From Smittium mucronatum (lineage: Eukaryota; Kickxellomycota; Harpellomycetes; Harpellales; Legeriomycetaceae), in NCBI GenBank assembly GCA_001953115.1, contig LSSL01007696.1, forward strand, positions 1 to 29,329: a stretch of DNA of 29,329 nucleotides. The letters run 5' to 3'. How positions within the stretch are numbered: the stretch's first letter is position 1; each line of letters begins with the position of its first letter. The translations under genes were made by a program, and so were the position numbers. The notes under the pieces were generated by a model. That model searched no databases. It was not told where the DNA came from and saw only the letters and a program-made list of their open reading frames with translations. This document shows positions 1 to 12,560 of the stretch, in pieces.

Positions 1-72
1 GATTTATTTATTTAGTCACAATTTTATTTTAAAAAAATATAAAATAACCAATAAATTTAAAAAAAGTGTTAA

Positions 73-92
73 ATATATATATATATATATAT
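73..92. repeat. (AT)10 microsatellite in left arm
   Basis: Ten perfect AT units inside the left arm of the inverted repeat. The counterpart in the right arm (2229-2246) has nine units, showing independent slippage since the two arms were last identical. Confidence 0.9.
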
Positions 93-2228
93 GTATTCAT
101 ATTAGAAGCGGTTAATTTTTTTTCTCGAATAAAACTTATCCATTTTACAATGAAGTGGCTTTTTTTGGTTATAATAAAAGATAGGGTTTAAATCAATAGC
201 TATTTATTTTACTATCATTGATGAATTATAATTGTGAATATGCGCAATAACACTATATCAATAGTGGAAAAAATACGAGTTTACATATAAAAATAAAAGA
301 AGTTAATAAATTAAAAAGCTTCCTATATTCTAAATAACCCCATTTATTTAATTATGGAAATTTTCTGAAAAAATAAATTATAAAAAATAAATTATATTTG
401 TGTATTTAATCAAAAATAATAGATAAATTAAGTGGCTATAAATTTATTTATTTTTAAAAAAAGCATTAAAGTGAAATGTTTGGGGAAGAGAGAGATATAA
501 TATAATATTTATGTATATATTCTCCATTATTTTATGATATATTTATTAAGAAAAATAATATTTCACCGTATATAATACTTATGAGCCAAATTATGTTCTA
601 CAAATACATTTTTTTAGTTTTTTAAAAAATACACACGATGTCAAAAAAAAATAAAATCTAGTAGATAACAAATAAACCTTTAATAAAAATAATTATAAAA
701 AATTCAATTCGATTTGGGAAGTTTTAAAAATATTGGTTTAAGTTAACATAGAATATGTTAACCTCTATTTCTATTTAAAATCATTAAATATCATTAATAA
801 TAAGCTTGGTAATCTAATTAAGACTAATTTTGCATAAATACAGTCATCAATTTTAATTAGTTACTATTATTTGGAAAAAATTTTGAAAGAATTGTTTTCA
901 AACTTTTTATGATTATATTATATAGACCTATTGATTTTTAAAAGAAAAAAAAACGTTCAATTTTTCAAATTATCATTTTTATTGCGATTCTGGGTGTAAT
1001 AATCAAATATTTATCAATATAGTTTTGATATTATTTATCCCATCTCAATGATTATGAATTTAAGTTGGTTTTTTTTCAAAAAATTTATTACAGAAAGTTT
1101 CAGACATGATAAGAAATATTATGTAACTTGAAAACTAAATTTTAGATTATTTTATGTTTATTTTAGCTTTATAATTAATAATTAATAAATTATATACGCA
1201 TTATTATTGATAGGATGTTAATTTAATAATTTTTTCAACAGTGGCATGATTTATATTTCAATGTTTATTTTAAAGCTAATATTTGTACTCTAAGCTTCAT
1301 TTATTCTAAGATAAATATTTTTCAAAAATTGAAGAAATAAAAAATAGACCACTTTTTTGTATTTCTGATAAATTTTAAATAAAATATTAGTCTAATTATT
1401 GTTTTTTTATCAAAAAATGATATAAGCTAATCACATAATGATATCAATTAAGGCTTAAATGTTACATTTATGATTTTTTTATCGATATATAATTTTTTTC
1501 AAACAATTTTTCAGAAATAGGATGATATTTTAAAGAATTTTTATAAATACTACTCGAAATTTTCGGATTCAAATTTACTTTTTTTGTAATCTAATTCAGT
1601 TTTTAAAAAATCCAATAATTTTTTTTTTATTTTTATTAAAGGTTTATTTGTTATCTACTAGATTTTTTTTTTTTTTGACATCATGTGTATTTTTTAAAAA
1701 ACTAAAAAAATGTATTTGTAGAACATAATTTGGCTCATAAGTATTATATACGGTGAAATATTATTTTTCTTAATAAATATATCATAAAATAATGGAGAAT
1801 ATATACATAAATATTATATTATATCTCTCTCTTCCCCAAAAATTTCACTTGAATACTTTTTTTAAAAATAAATAAATTTATATCCACTTAATTTATCTAT
1901 TATTTTTGATTAAATACACAAATATAATTTATTTTTTATAATTTATTTTTTCAGAAAATTTCCATAATTAAATAAATGGGGTTATTTAGAATATAGGAAG
2001 CTTTTTAATTTATTAACTTCTTTTATTTTTATATGTAAACTCGTATTTTTTCCACTATTGATATAGTGTTATTGCGCATATTCACAATTATAATTCATCA
2101 ATGATAGTAAAATAAATAGCTATTGATTTAAACCCTATCTTTTATTATAACCAAAAAAAGCCACTTCATTGTAAAATGGATAAGTTTTATTCGAGAAAAA
2201 AAATTAACCGCTTCTAATATGAATACAA

Positions 2229-2246
2229 ATATATATATATATATAT
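2229..2246. repeat. (AT)9 microsatellite in right arm
   Basis: Nine AT units, the mirror partner of the tract at 73-92 within the long inverted repeat. Confidence 0.9.
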
Positions 2247-2318
2247 TTAACACTTTTTTTAAATTTATTGGTTATTTTATATTTTTTTAAAATAAAATTG
2301 TGACTAAATAAATAAATC

Positions 2319-2861
2319 CTGATGAAAAAAAATATAAACAAAATTTATATATAATATTTGGCTTTAATTTAACAATATATTTAAAATATCAATTAAGCTC
2401 GAATTTTTTAATATAAAAACGCCTCAAGCTCTCTTAAATACAAAAACCACCAAAAATTATCTTTATTTCGTCAATTTGATAATTTTTTGCACTATTTTAT
2501 GTATATTTTTACTAATTAAAACAATTTTTCGTTCAAAATAAGTTTTTTTTATAAATGAAATCATAAAATGCACATCGAAATTTCTTTTTTTCATTCTAGA
2601 AAAAATAGCATAAGAGTATTTTTATACAATCAGAAATCAATTTGTTTTGTTATAAATTACATTGATGAATTTTGTCCATTATCCTTATAACAACTTTATT
2701 ATTATGAATTATATCACTTTATTTTATTTATTTCTTTTATATACCAATAAAATATATATCCAACATAACCATTCAAGTCTGTGATCACAGTTAAAAATTA
2801 TTTTTAAAGATAGATTTTTCGGTTATATAATTTATTTTTATTTTTATTAATATATTTTCTG
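2319..2861. other. AT-rich spacer without recognisable gene
   Basis: The sequence between the inverted-repeat element and repeat R1 is dominated by A and T homopolymer runs. No open frame of note, RNA gene or repeat end was seen. Confidence 0.6.
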
Positions 2862-3500
2862 TATCCCAGAATTTAATTTTAAGATAAAGTCACTATAAAC
2901 TATACTAAAAAAATATTAAAAAAAGAAAAAGTCTTATAATAAAGGCTGTTATCCTTTCTACAATAATCTCCATTTCCGGACTACTGAATGCGTAACTATG
3001 GGAAAAAATTGCAATCTACAACCGTAATCACCCCACCCCCATCCGCATCGTTTCAAGTAGGCTGGATGTTTGAAGTTACATGTAGTCAAGAATTAGGTTC
3101 TTTTTCTATGAACAACAGTTTATTGAAGTTACTGAGCTCCTATTCAGAGCCTAATTCTAGCAGTATTAACAAAATTAGGCTCCTACCCAAAAGTTTGTTT
3201 GATCGACATGGCTTATCTACAAATAATTGTTGGAAGCTGAGATCCATCTGATTGTCGAACGCTGGACTTGTGCACTAGACTATGTCTCAGCTGTGCTAAA
3301 CGATCTGTTCCTTCTGTTTCTAGATGTTCCTCCTCCTGGAATCACTGCTTTCCTAATCTTTGTGCGCTTTATCCACTATTACCAACCAATAATAGTACAA
3401 AGATATGTGAATTTTTGGTCTATTGTACTTCGAAAAGTATACTATTAAGCCCCTAAACCACGGCAAGGTATTTCAATTTTAGGGGTATTTTTATTCTATA
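2862..3500 (+). repeat. Dispersed repeat R1, copy A
   Basis: This GC-richer block aligns over its whole length with the reverse complement of 18530-19150. Shared landmarks are the stretch around 2905-2945 (AACTATACTAAAAAAATAT), GTGCACTAGACT near 3270, GATCGACATGGCTT near 3200 and CTATTAAGCCCCTAAACC near 3440-3460. By eye the copies agree at roughly 70-75%. Copy A carries open frames of 62-87 codons (2988-3251 and 3227-3448), but the other copy has stops in the matching frames, so I do not treat these as genes. It could be a solo LTR, a SINE-like element or an internal fragment of a larger transposon. I could not identify termini or a target duplication. Confidence 0.7.
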
Positions 3501-5790
3501 CAATATATTATACAATAGAAGAGAATAAAATCCTATTGAAATTATTCTGTTTTTTTTGTAGATTTTTCAAAAATAATATTGTTTTAATACAGTTTAATAT
3601 TGTAAATTTATAAAAATATGTTTTTTGTTCTTTTAATTTTAGTTCTTTTAAAATATTGTTAATTCAGTTACTTTTTTTATAAAAAATGTATAAAATACTA
3701 AGCTATGTATGAAAACTATTTTTTCAGACTTTTTGTCCAAAAAATTTTTCATTTATAAAAAAAGCTATCCCATCCATAGTGTTATAAATTTTATAATAAA
3801 AAGTAATGATTTACTTAAATAAAAGTATGTATATGTGAATTAAGTTATAAAGCACTTTTTTTTCATTTTGTCAGGAGTAATGGGAGATAATTTTTACTTA
3901 ATAACAGCAAATAAACATCTAAAAATTTCTGCAAATTTTAAATTATTTTGTATTATTTTATTTTTTTTTGATTTTTAATAAACTCTAAATATCTAATGAT
4001 AATATGTCATAATTTTACACTAAATATCTAGATTAAATTAAATAGGATTCTATGGAGAAAAAATTTTTATTTGAAAAGATATAACTTTAAGTTTAATAAT
4101 AAATTATTGTAAACCAATCTTTTTTTTACTGTATAATATATTAAATAAAATCATAACCATATAAAAATACGTTTAATATATAGAGCTAGTAAAATTTTAT
4201 TTTTATGTCTAAATTTAACCAAGTTTAAATTAACTTCAAAATTTCATATCTTCTTTATTTATCCATAAATATAAAATTACTATTAAGAGTACTTTCAAAA
4301 ATTAATTTATTTCTAAAAGATCATTTTTCAAATTAAAAAAAAAAATTCCATTTTTTATTCAAAAAATATTTAGGCGAAATACACACTTAAATTTTAATAT
4401 TTATCTGAATAAAGAAGAAATTTAAATCACGATACTAATATACCATTTCTTCTAATTATTAAAATTTTAATTTTTTTAACAAAGTAAGCCTAAATCGTTT
4501 CATGAATTTTATCTCAAAAGTTTATTTTTGTATTTTTTATTTTAGTCTTAAGGTTATATAAATTTATTTAAAAATAATTTTATGATTTCGGTTTTATTTA
4601 GATTATTTAATAGTATTCATTTCTTATTTTTTAAAAATTATATCATTATCTAGTTTAGAATTCATTAATAATATTTTATTAAATATGAAAAGAATATTTA
4701 CCCAACTTGCTCTCTTATATATTGAGCTCCGTTTAAACTATCTATTTTATCGAAGAGTCTCAATATATGAGAAAATAAATAAAAACTTTTGAATCAATAG
4801 ATACTAATTTAGAAACCTTTACATCAGCTTCACTTGAAAATATTTTTTCGATTTTTCGAAATGCAGATAATTTCTTCTGATTCTTCATTTTATTTAACAT
4901 AGAAATAAAATGAAATTTGCTATAATTAAAATAATTGAAATTTTATATATTCGATTGATTTTTTAGCCTTATATTTTATAAAAAAAATGAAATATGTGGG
5001 TTCTCTTCAATAATCTAATGGTATATGAATAATATTAAAGCAAATATAAAATTAAAAAATTAAAATTAAAATTAAAATACTTTTATAAGATTCAATTCTG
5101 GAGTCTATTCCAATCCTCTTTACCAAAATATAATTTTTTATACGGTTTTCAAAATAAATAAAATAAATAAAATCAGTTTAATTTTTTATAAAACAAAAAA
5201 ATAATTGCTCATTTTTTAATGTTTTGCAGATGAAAAAATGTAAGATTTTTTTCTCCAGAATTATGAAAAAACTATCACTCAGAGTTTTTAATTATTTGTT
5301 ATTAAAAGGGCTAAAAATTATATTCATCCTTAAAATTTGAGAAATTGAATTTTTTATACCTTATAAAATATAGATTTTCGAAATTTTAGCTATAACAAGT
5401 AAAAAAAAAGGATTTTTATTAAAAAATTAAAATTTTTATTTATAGGTAATAATATAAAAACCCGTACCAATTAGTCTTTTTTATATTTTCTTTTATGTGA
5501 TAAAAAATAAGTAAATCTTTATTTCCCGGTATTGTTGTGAAATTTTTTTTTTATAATTAAGTTTTCAGGAATTTTTATTCAGTTTATTAGAATTTAGTTT
5601 ACGATATTTCAATTGAAGCTTGAGGTTTATATATCCTTCATTGCATAAATTTTATTTTGGGTGAAATTAAAATTTACATTATTAATCACCATATTTCATA
5701 AAAGTAAATCACTATGTAAGAAATTTATTCATTTTTTGTTGATCATAATTTTTTTGAATTTTTAACTTATTTAAAAATAGAAAATGAATT
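3501..5790. other. 2.3 kb AT-rich desert
   Basis: Very AT-rich sequence with many A and T runs, including an ATTAAA-type low-complexity tract near 5050-5078. No open frame with plausible amino-acid composition, no tRNA-like sequence and no inverted repeat beyond short chance matches was seen. A decayed transposon too old to recognise is possible. Confidence 0.55.
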
Positions 5791-5805
5791 TAAATATTAA
5801 TATTT

Positions 5806-6765
5806 TCGGAGGTGGATTCTCTACACCAGTTAGACTGGTACAAATCCTCCCTTCTAAACTGTTTCTGTGTAGCAAAAAATGAGTCAAAATTAAGCGCATT
5901 AATACTAGCGCACTCTCTGCCTTCACCCAGAAGCGACCTAAGGGCAGGCTTCGATCCCTCACTCCGCCTATCTACACTTTTCCCGTTGCTCCCTGTACTG
6001 AAAAACTTAATTTTTTGTACAGCCCGCACTGTATGAATAATAGGTGAGAACCTTACCGGGAGGCTGGGGCCGGAACTCAGAGAAAGTCCCAGAAAAGAAG
6101 ATACAATATTATTCATAACTGGTTTTCCTGCCAAGTTGACTTTGATTCTAAGTCATCTCCTAGTGCAGTTACTTCATTAGAGAAGGATTTCGAATAATTA
6201 ATATCTATATAGTCCACCGCCTCTCAACAAGAGTTTAGTTCCGGGGCAAATACGTAAGGATAATCACCGTACTCAACCAATTCATGGTTGCACATAACCA
6301 TTCCCTTAGAACTAATTAATCTAATCCTCCATTAAGCAATAAAATATAAAATAACTAAACTATTAATCGGACTAACGGGTATTAATCTCAGTCCACGAAA
6401 GCACTAAAATGGTAACTTAAATTAACTTCACCAAAAATTAGTAAAACCAAACCTGAATAATATAAAAATGACTATATTCAAAGCTAAACGAAAAACTAAC
6501 AAAACTATAATATACTACTAAAATATAAAGTGACTAAAACAGCCCTCAGGCGTTTTAAGACTTTCAGACTATAAAGGGGGCTTAGCTTTACCTAGAACAA
6601 AAATTCTCTTCCTACCACTTTAACATTTAGAGGGGAATATATAATATTTTCCCCTCAATAATTAAAATATAATATAAAGTTGTCAGACTAACAAATAAGA
6701 ACAACTAGAAAAAAATATAATTTATCTTCCCATTTACATACAGGACTCAAACCCAGTTTTTATTG
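5806..6765 (-). repeat. GC-elevated island, probable retroelement relic
   Basis: This block stands out from its surroundings in base composition, especially 5880-6130. On the minus strand 6295-6113 reads as 60 codons from an ATG with one internal TGA (6226-6224). The frame is acidic and coding-like in composition, with YGDYPYVFAPEL and DDLESKSTWQENQ among the readable segments. A separate minus-strand frame covers 6134-5790. At 6741-6753 the minus strand reads GGGTTTGAGTCC, which resembles a tRNA T-arm complement or Pol III B box. A second B-box-like match (GATCGAAGC) is at 5956-5948 on the minus strand. A retroelement leader plus the start of a gag-like frame would explain this order, but I recognise no family and found no LTR pair. 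Confidence 0.4.
5808..5850. other. Strong hairpin at edge of island
   Basis: Inner stem ACCAGT (5825-5830) pairs perfectly with ACTGGT (5834-5839) over a TAG loop. Outer GGAGG (5808-5812) can pair with CCTCC (5846-5850). It marks the left edge of the GC-elevated island and might be a terminus or a structured RNA segment; its function is unknown. Confidence 0.5.
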
Positions 6766-8460
6766 CCTTATTATTAATATTTAATGATGTGTATTACGTA
6801 TTTTTTTTACCTCAGTAATTTTTCATCTTTATAAAATTCGATTTCCATCCCAAAAATCTACCTCTTATTTGTAACACATGTTAATATAAAATTTTTCTTA
6901 TCAAAATGGATTTATTCTATTATTAGGGCTATATTTTTTGCTTTTCTTGGTTTTTTGAGGGTTTTTTTATATATTTTGTTAGGATTAGTTTCTTTGGTGA
7001 ATAAATATTCTATAAAATAAATAAAATTTCAACGACCCCACCCACAAAAAAATTATGATAAAATCAAAAAATTTATTCTAAAAAAAAAAGATATTCAAAT
7101 TTTTTTTTAAAAAAGTAATTAAATATATTTAACGGATGTGAAAAAATCAATAATAAGTACATTTGATAGATTTAATTGTTTTATTTATATTTTATGTTCA
7201 CTTAAAAATCAAATTACCTTGATATTAAAAATAATAATTTCAAGAAGTACATTCTTTTATTTTTACTCTTATAAAATAGTTTGAATTCATAATTTATTTA
7301 TTTTAATCTCATCAGGTATTCAAGACTAAATTCTACTTATATTACAAAATAAATCAATTAAACTAAAGAACTAAAACCCAAAAAATATAATTAATAGTAC
7401 TTGTGTGGCCTGTGATAGATTTTTTTCCTTTTAAATTTAATATAACTGCATAAAAAAAAAAATTTCAAGTTACATTATATAAATTTAGTTAATAATCTTT
7501 ACATCACTATTTTTAAAAGGTCATATTGGTCAATATCCCAAAATAGACAACTATTTTTTAAGCTTAATCACAAGATATCCTTTGCTACATAAAGTTTCAA
7601 TTAATTAAAAAAATAATCCAGGGTGTAAAACTTTTTTTTTATATTTTTAATTTCCTATAAGAAAAATCGATATTTTTTAAATAATAAAATATAAGTATAA
7701 GCCTAATAATCAAAAAATTATTTTTTTGTCCTAAATGCACATAAAAAATTACTAAATAACTTTTATATATTTTAACACATTTAATTTGATCAAAAATAAT
7801 ATTTTTTATTAAAAGATAATTTAAATTACTCAAATAAACAATTATATACATATTTCGTAATTTTTTCTCCTCCTTAATATATTTGATTACCAGCTACATT
7901 ATTTTTTCGGGTGCTCTACATTTTACTGATTTCAATTCAAAGCCAGAAATAAGCGAGGCTTACTTTTCTTATTTTTTGGAGATTATTTTTTCTTTTTTTA
8001 TCATTAAAAATTATTTTTGATGAAGCATAATTAATTCGGTTTAAGTTTGGTAATAGCGCACTTTATGTTTTTGTAGCGGATTTTTTTATTCTTTTTTAAT
8101 ATTTTAAGAGTATATAAAAAGAAAATATATCTGCAGATAAGATATAATAAAATGGATTATATTAAATTTAGAAAATAATAATAATAAATATTCTATTATT
8201 TTAGTGAATTTGAATGGAGTATTATTTAATTACTATAACACTAAGCACTTGTATCCAAATTTATTATATTTTCGTATATTTATTGAGCTGAAAACTCTAA
8301 GATCTTCCCTTTCATCTAAAAATCTTGCATATTTATACAATTTTTTTCGCTGCTACGTCTATACGGAAAAATCATTACTATTTTACTTTTTTTTTATCCT
8401 TATTTGATGCATTGATGATTTTTCAAACTTTTTCAATAGAACTTTTGCATTGAAGATCCG
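6766..8460. other. AT-rich spacer without recognisable gene
   Basis: A/T-rich DNA with long T and A runs. Open frames at 7639-7851 (minus) and 8204-8407 (plus) have non-ATG or unremarkable starts and compositions (Ile, Leu, Tyr, Phe, Asn, Lys) expected by chance at this base composition. No RNA gene or repeat family was recognised. Confidence 0.55.
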
Positions 8461-8994
8461 TATCCTTAGTGACTAAGGCTTGTAATACCTATCAATTAAT
8501 CGATTAATTCGATTTTTTTATTTTAAAACGATTAATATTTTTAACCCATCTTCGGATATTATATAGTTTAAATCTTGTAATAATGTTATTTTATTTTATA
8601 TTCGAATTAAGATTATATAATAAAAATAGAAATCAAACTTAAAATATTATAAGGTTCCTATTAATGTAAAAAAAAGATTTAATGGGAATTTTATTTGTGT
8701 AATCTATATCCAATTTTAGTTTTATGCAAACTCACCTGTTAAAATTAAAATATAATATTTGGAATTAATTATCTTTTGAAGGGAATAGAACATCAAATAT
8801 TTAATAGATGCTCTCTAACCTCACATTTATGCGATTTTTAGATATACTTCCACATTTTTTTTAAATTTTTAAAATAGAATACCCTTTTTCAGCATATAAA
8901 GATCTTAAAAAACTCTGTGAATTTTTTTAAACCAGATTTCTATCACTTCTCCAATATAGTATAAAGAAATATATATTATAATAAAGAGGATAAA

Positions 8995-9006
8995 CCCCCC
9001 CCCCCC
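8995..9006. repeat. Poly-C tract (12 C)
   Basis: A run of 12 C immediately followed by nine A, in DNA that otherwise holds few C runs. A similar 13-C run is at 12736-12748 on the other side of the hAT transposase relic. Confidence 0.9.
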
Positions 9007-9119
9007 AAAAAAAAATTAATCACTTGACAAATTAATGCTCTAAAAACATTCTAATTCATAAAAAAAAAATTGGACTAAAATTTAAAATCTTTTTTGTTTT
9101 ATATTTTATATTTTTTGTT

Positions 9120-11179
9120 AGCTTCATCATGGGAGAAAAAAAATTTAAACAATCGAGGATAAGGAATGGTTTTATTGAAAATCTAAGAAATATTTAATTT
9201 TTTAGCATATAATTATTAGTAATAAAAATAAGAATAGATATAAATGCAAGCATTATAGAAAAAATTATCTAGCTTATGAGTCAATATCAACTATTACACA
9301 TCATTTAAAAAATATCCATGGGATATCGTTTAAAGAAAAAGGAATATATCTTATGAATAAAAATAAAGATCCTGTTAGCATCACGTTGAAAATTTAGTAT
9401 TCATCTCAATCAAAAACTTTATATAAACTATTTTTTTCTAGATTTATTTTACATTTATATAATTTATTTTCCAACCCTATTAAAAAAAACATAGATCGAA
9501 AATGAGTGTAAATCGCAGGGGTCAGAAATAAAGTCTTCAGATATGTAATTTAAAATGGGTTTAATCAAGTTCTCAGAGGAAATTCAAACTAAATTGAAAA
9601 TTTGAATTAAAATCATGATAGGTTAAAACGAACTATCTTATATAAAAAAATATGAGTTTAATTATAAATAATATAATATATATATTTAATCTTTATGCAT
9701 AAGATAAATTTTTATAAATTTTTGGGACTTACAATTTGTGTAATTCATGTTAAGCATGTAAAGTATCAAAAGAAATATAAAAAAGACTTAAATAATTTTG
9801 GATATATTTTAAAAAAACCGCACATTTTGTCAAGTAAAAGACTGAGAATCGGTGATGAAGCCTAAAAGAATTTTTTTCGGAATAGAGCAACAAAATTATA
9901 ACAGTAATTGTCTAAGTTTGGCTTTTTTTGGCGTGATATACAGAAAAATACTTTATTGAATTAAAAAAACTCCAGTAAACACTTTTATTTTGATAGCATG
10001 TTAACCAATAAAGAGATAAAGGCTTCATTTATTTTTAATCCTAATCTGAAGTGCGATTTATAAAGTGCTGATTCTGGTGTATGTAGATAATATTCGAGTT
10101 TTCAATTAGATTATGATTCAGAAAAATATTGCAAATCACAATTATTTACCAATAACATATGGATGGAATAAGAAAATAATAGAATGTCGAATTTGTACTG
10201 GAAATAGAAATATAGATAATTAAATTCTAGAAATTACAATTTTTTTAAAAAAAAATCTACCGTAAAAAATGAAATTCTAAGTAAGGAATGCTAAAAAAAG
10301 AATAAAAAGAATTGATAACACATACCAAGATTATATGGAGCTCAATTATTTCAATGACAAATTTTTTTTTAAAAATTCAAGATGCATTAAAATGCGCAAT
10401 AAATGAATTATAATCTGCAAAATTATTCTCAAACTCAGAGGAAATATATTAATTGAAATTCACTTGGATCAGTTTAAATAATCGATAGTTTTTCTCTTGT
10501 TTCTTAAAAAAGAGACTGTTTTTTTTTTTTTAGAAATCGGCAAATTTTTAGAATATTTAACAATAGAACTGAATATCCTGGAAAACCTAATCAGAAAAAT
10601 TACTTAATTCTGTGCTAAATTGAGTAAAAAAAAGAATTGATTTTTAATTTTAATAATTTTCTGATGTATTTTATGAACCTAGAGAATTATTTGATATCTT
10701 TTATCTTGCATAAAATTTCTAAATTATCTTCAAAAAAATAAGTTTTTTTCACATAAATGGATGTAAACAGTAAAATAAATAAAAATAGGCATTAATTTAA
10801 AGAATATAAACAAATAGAGGCAGATGATACCCTTTATAAAATTTAGCAAACAAAAAATTACGAAAAGAAAAAAACTTAGCACATTAAATGTTTTATTTCA
10901 GAAGAATACTAGATTCAGATACTGATAAATTAAAAAAAAAAAAAAAAGATAAATCATATAAAAAAGTCATTAAAAAGAATTTTATTTGAACTTACTGATA
11001 AAATAACAAATTATCTCGAATTTATTCATAATGAATTATTTAAAATACTACCAATATCAGTCCAAGCAGAAAGAAGTTTTAGTTCAGCTGGATTATTTGT
11101 AAAAAAATATTAGAAAAGTTTAATATATGACACTTCAGATAAGCTTTGTTTATTAAATTCTAATTTTCTGAATAACTAA
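9120..11179 (+). pseudogene. hAT-family transposase relic
   Basis: Two conserved parts of a hAT transposase remain in order on the plus strand. Near the N-terminal side, about 9225-9335, a BED-type zinc-finger remnant is readable with Cys at 9245-9247 and a closing HHLKNIHG. The second Cys of the finger seems to have become Tyr. At the C-terminal end, about 10945-11179, a frame reads through LPISVQAERSFSSAGLFVKK, which is the hAT dimerisation signature (P..S..AER.FS.AG). A TAG at 11111-11113 interrupts it, then it resumes to TAA at 11177-11179, including LLNSNFLN. Between these parts the frame is broken by many stops and shifts. The protein would have bound terminal repeats and catalysed cut-and-paste transposition. 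This copy is dead. Confidence 0.75.
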
Positions 11180-11358
11180 ATATTTTCGATTAATAAATTA
11201 TTGTATCTTTTTTATTAAAATGTGCATAAAAGTTTATTCAAATCCTTAGTTTAATGCTTTAAAAAAATAAATCCCAAAAAAGTAAGCAATAATTAAATCA
11301 ACTATATTTATAATAGCGCCAATGAATTACTATATCATTGAATTTATATCACTTTGTA

Positions 11359-11376
11359 ATATATATATATATATAT
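11359..11376. repeat. (AT)9 microsatellite
   Basis: Nine perfect AT units downstream of the hAT transposase relic. Confidence 0.9.
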
Positions 11377-11689
11377 TTAAAGAACCCTGTATATTATTTA
11401 GAGATTGTGAAAAAATTGAACGGATATATTAACTGAAAGAGATTCAAATAAACTGATGAGATGTGCGGTTTTTTAAATTATTCGAAGAACTGAGATTAAA
11501 TAAGTTATTTTGAAAATATGTTTAAGAGTTCACAGAGTATATTTGCAATTAATTATAATATAATAAAAAGAATTAAAAATAGTTAGTAAAAACAAACATA
11601 GCATGCATAAATGAAATTATTGGATAAAAAATAATTTTAGAGTTATTCAGGATATAAATTTGAGTTGAAAAAATTTACTTTGTGTTAAT

Positions 11690-12560
11690 TGATATATATA
11701 TAACGGAGAAGTTTGAAATTTATTGGGGATATAGACGTTTTTTGTCATAGATTATCTTTTTATGAGATAAATCTTTTCATAAATGATTTTTAGTGTGGAT
11801 TATTGTGTTAGGAAATGATTCTGCTAATTTATTATCGTGTTAATTGATTATTGCGGTTGGAAATTATCGTGTCTGGAGATGATATTGGTTGAATATTATG
11901 GTGCTCTGAGATGATCTATGTTTGATAATATCGAGTTTGAAGAATAAGGATATATTTTTTCAGTGATAATTATAAATAATTGAAAATAATTTACTATAAT
12001 TATTTGTAAAATAAAAAATGTTAAATTTATATTAAATTGAATAAAGAATTTATATTTTGGAATTGGGAAAGATATGAGCAGGAAAAGTTGGGTTAGTTAA
12101 ATATTCAGCAGTTGAGTGGGTGAAAAAAAGAAGTGAGAGGATAAGAAATGGTTGGATAAGCAGGATTTTATGTAGTGAGAAAGTGGTGGATTTAGATATC
12201 GGATGATATAAAAAGGGGGATTAGAAAAATTTTGATTTTTTTTTGATTAAATAATATGTATTTTGGAAATGGGGGACTGTAAATAGGAGATATAGTTAAA
12301 ATTTCAGTCTTGGAAGGGAGTATAAGATATCGGGGTGTGGGCTTTAGAATGGTGGAGATAACGAAAGAAGTGAAAATTAAAATATGAGATATTGGAATAA
12401 AGCAGATGGTAGAATGACAATATACGGAGGTTTGGTATGGAAGAATAGGAAAAGTAAAGATTATGGAAAAGATGAAGATTGGGAAAACTGAGTATTGAAA
12501 GGGGATATTATAAAAACAAAGTAATCGTGAAAAGTGAAATCTTTTTGGTTACAGTGAATA
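11690..12560 (+). other. Strongly G-over-C skewed tract
   Basis: The plus strand is rich in G and nearly free of C. In 12061-12540 a hand count gives about 138 G and 17 C, a GC skew near 0.8. The flanking desert shows no such bias. No long open frame or recognisable motif was found on either strand. Long-term strand-asymmetric mutation, a purine-rich transcript or a strand-biased transposon internal region could each produce this. It lies between the hAT transposase and the proposed right end of that element. Confidence 0.7.
11795..11945 (+). repeat. Degenerate tandem repeat, unit about 20-30 nt
   Basis: Successive segments resemble ATTATYGTGTT followed by GGARATGAT: around 11797, 11830, 11865, 11895 and 11925. 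Units vary in length and sequence, so this may be an old minisatellite or simply low-complexity drift within the G-skewed tract. Confidence 0.4.

Larger units (their letters stand above)
1..2318. mobile_element. Long inverted-repeat element (about 690-bp arms)
   Basis: Positions 1 to about 690 reappear as the reverse complement at about 1629-2318, so base 1 pairs with base 2318. The arms differ by only scattered substitutions and by AT-dinucleotide length (73-92 versus 2229-2246). They diverge around 690/1629, leaving an unpaired centre of roughly 930 bp. The centre is A/T-rich and I found no convincing transposase in it. The layout fits a non-autonomous DNA transposon with very long terminal inverted repeats (foldback or MULE-like). 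The left end may extend beyond the window, so target duplication and true termini cannot be judged. A palindromic assembly artefact is less likely, because the arms are not identical and the centre is not palindromic. Confidence 0.75.

Noticed and set aside
2988..3448. Overlapping plus-strand frames of 87, 73 and 62 codons
   Set aside because: They lie in repeat R1 and the second R1 copy has stops in the matching frames; two start within or beside another frame and no motif is seen.
7639..8407. AT-rich frames on both strands
   Set aside because: Composition (Ile, Phe, Tyr, Leu, Asn, Lys) is what random AT-rich DNA yields, and the plus-strand frame lacks an ATG start.
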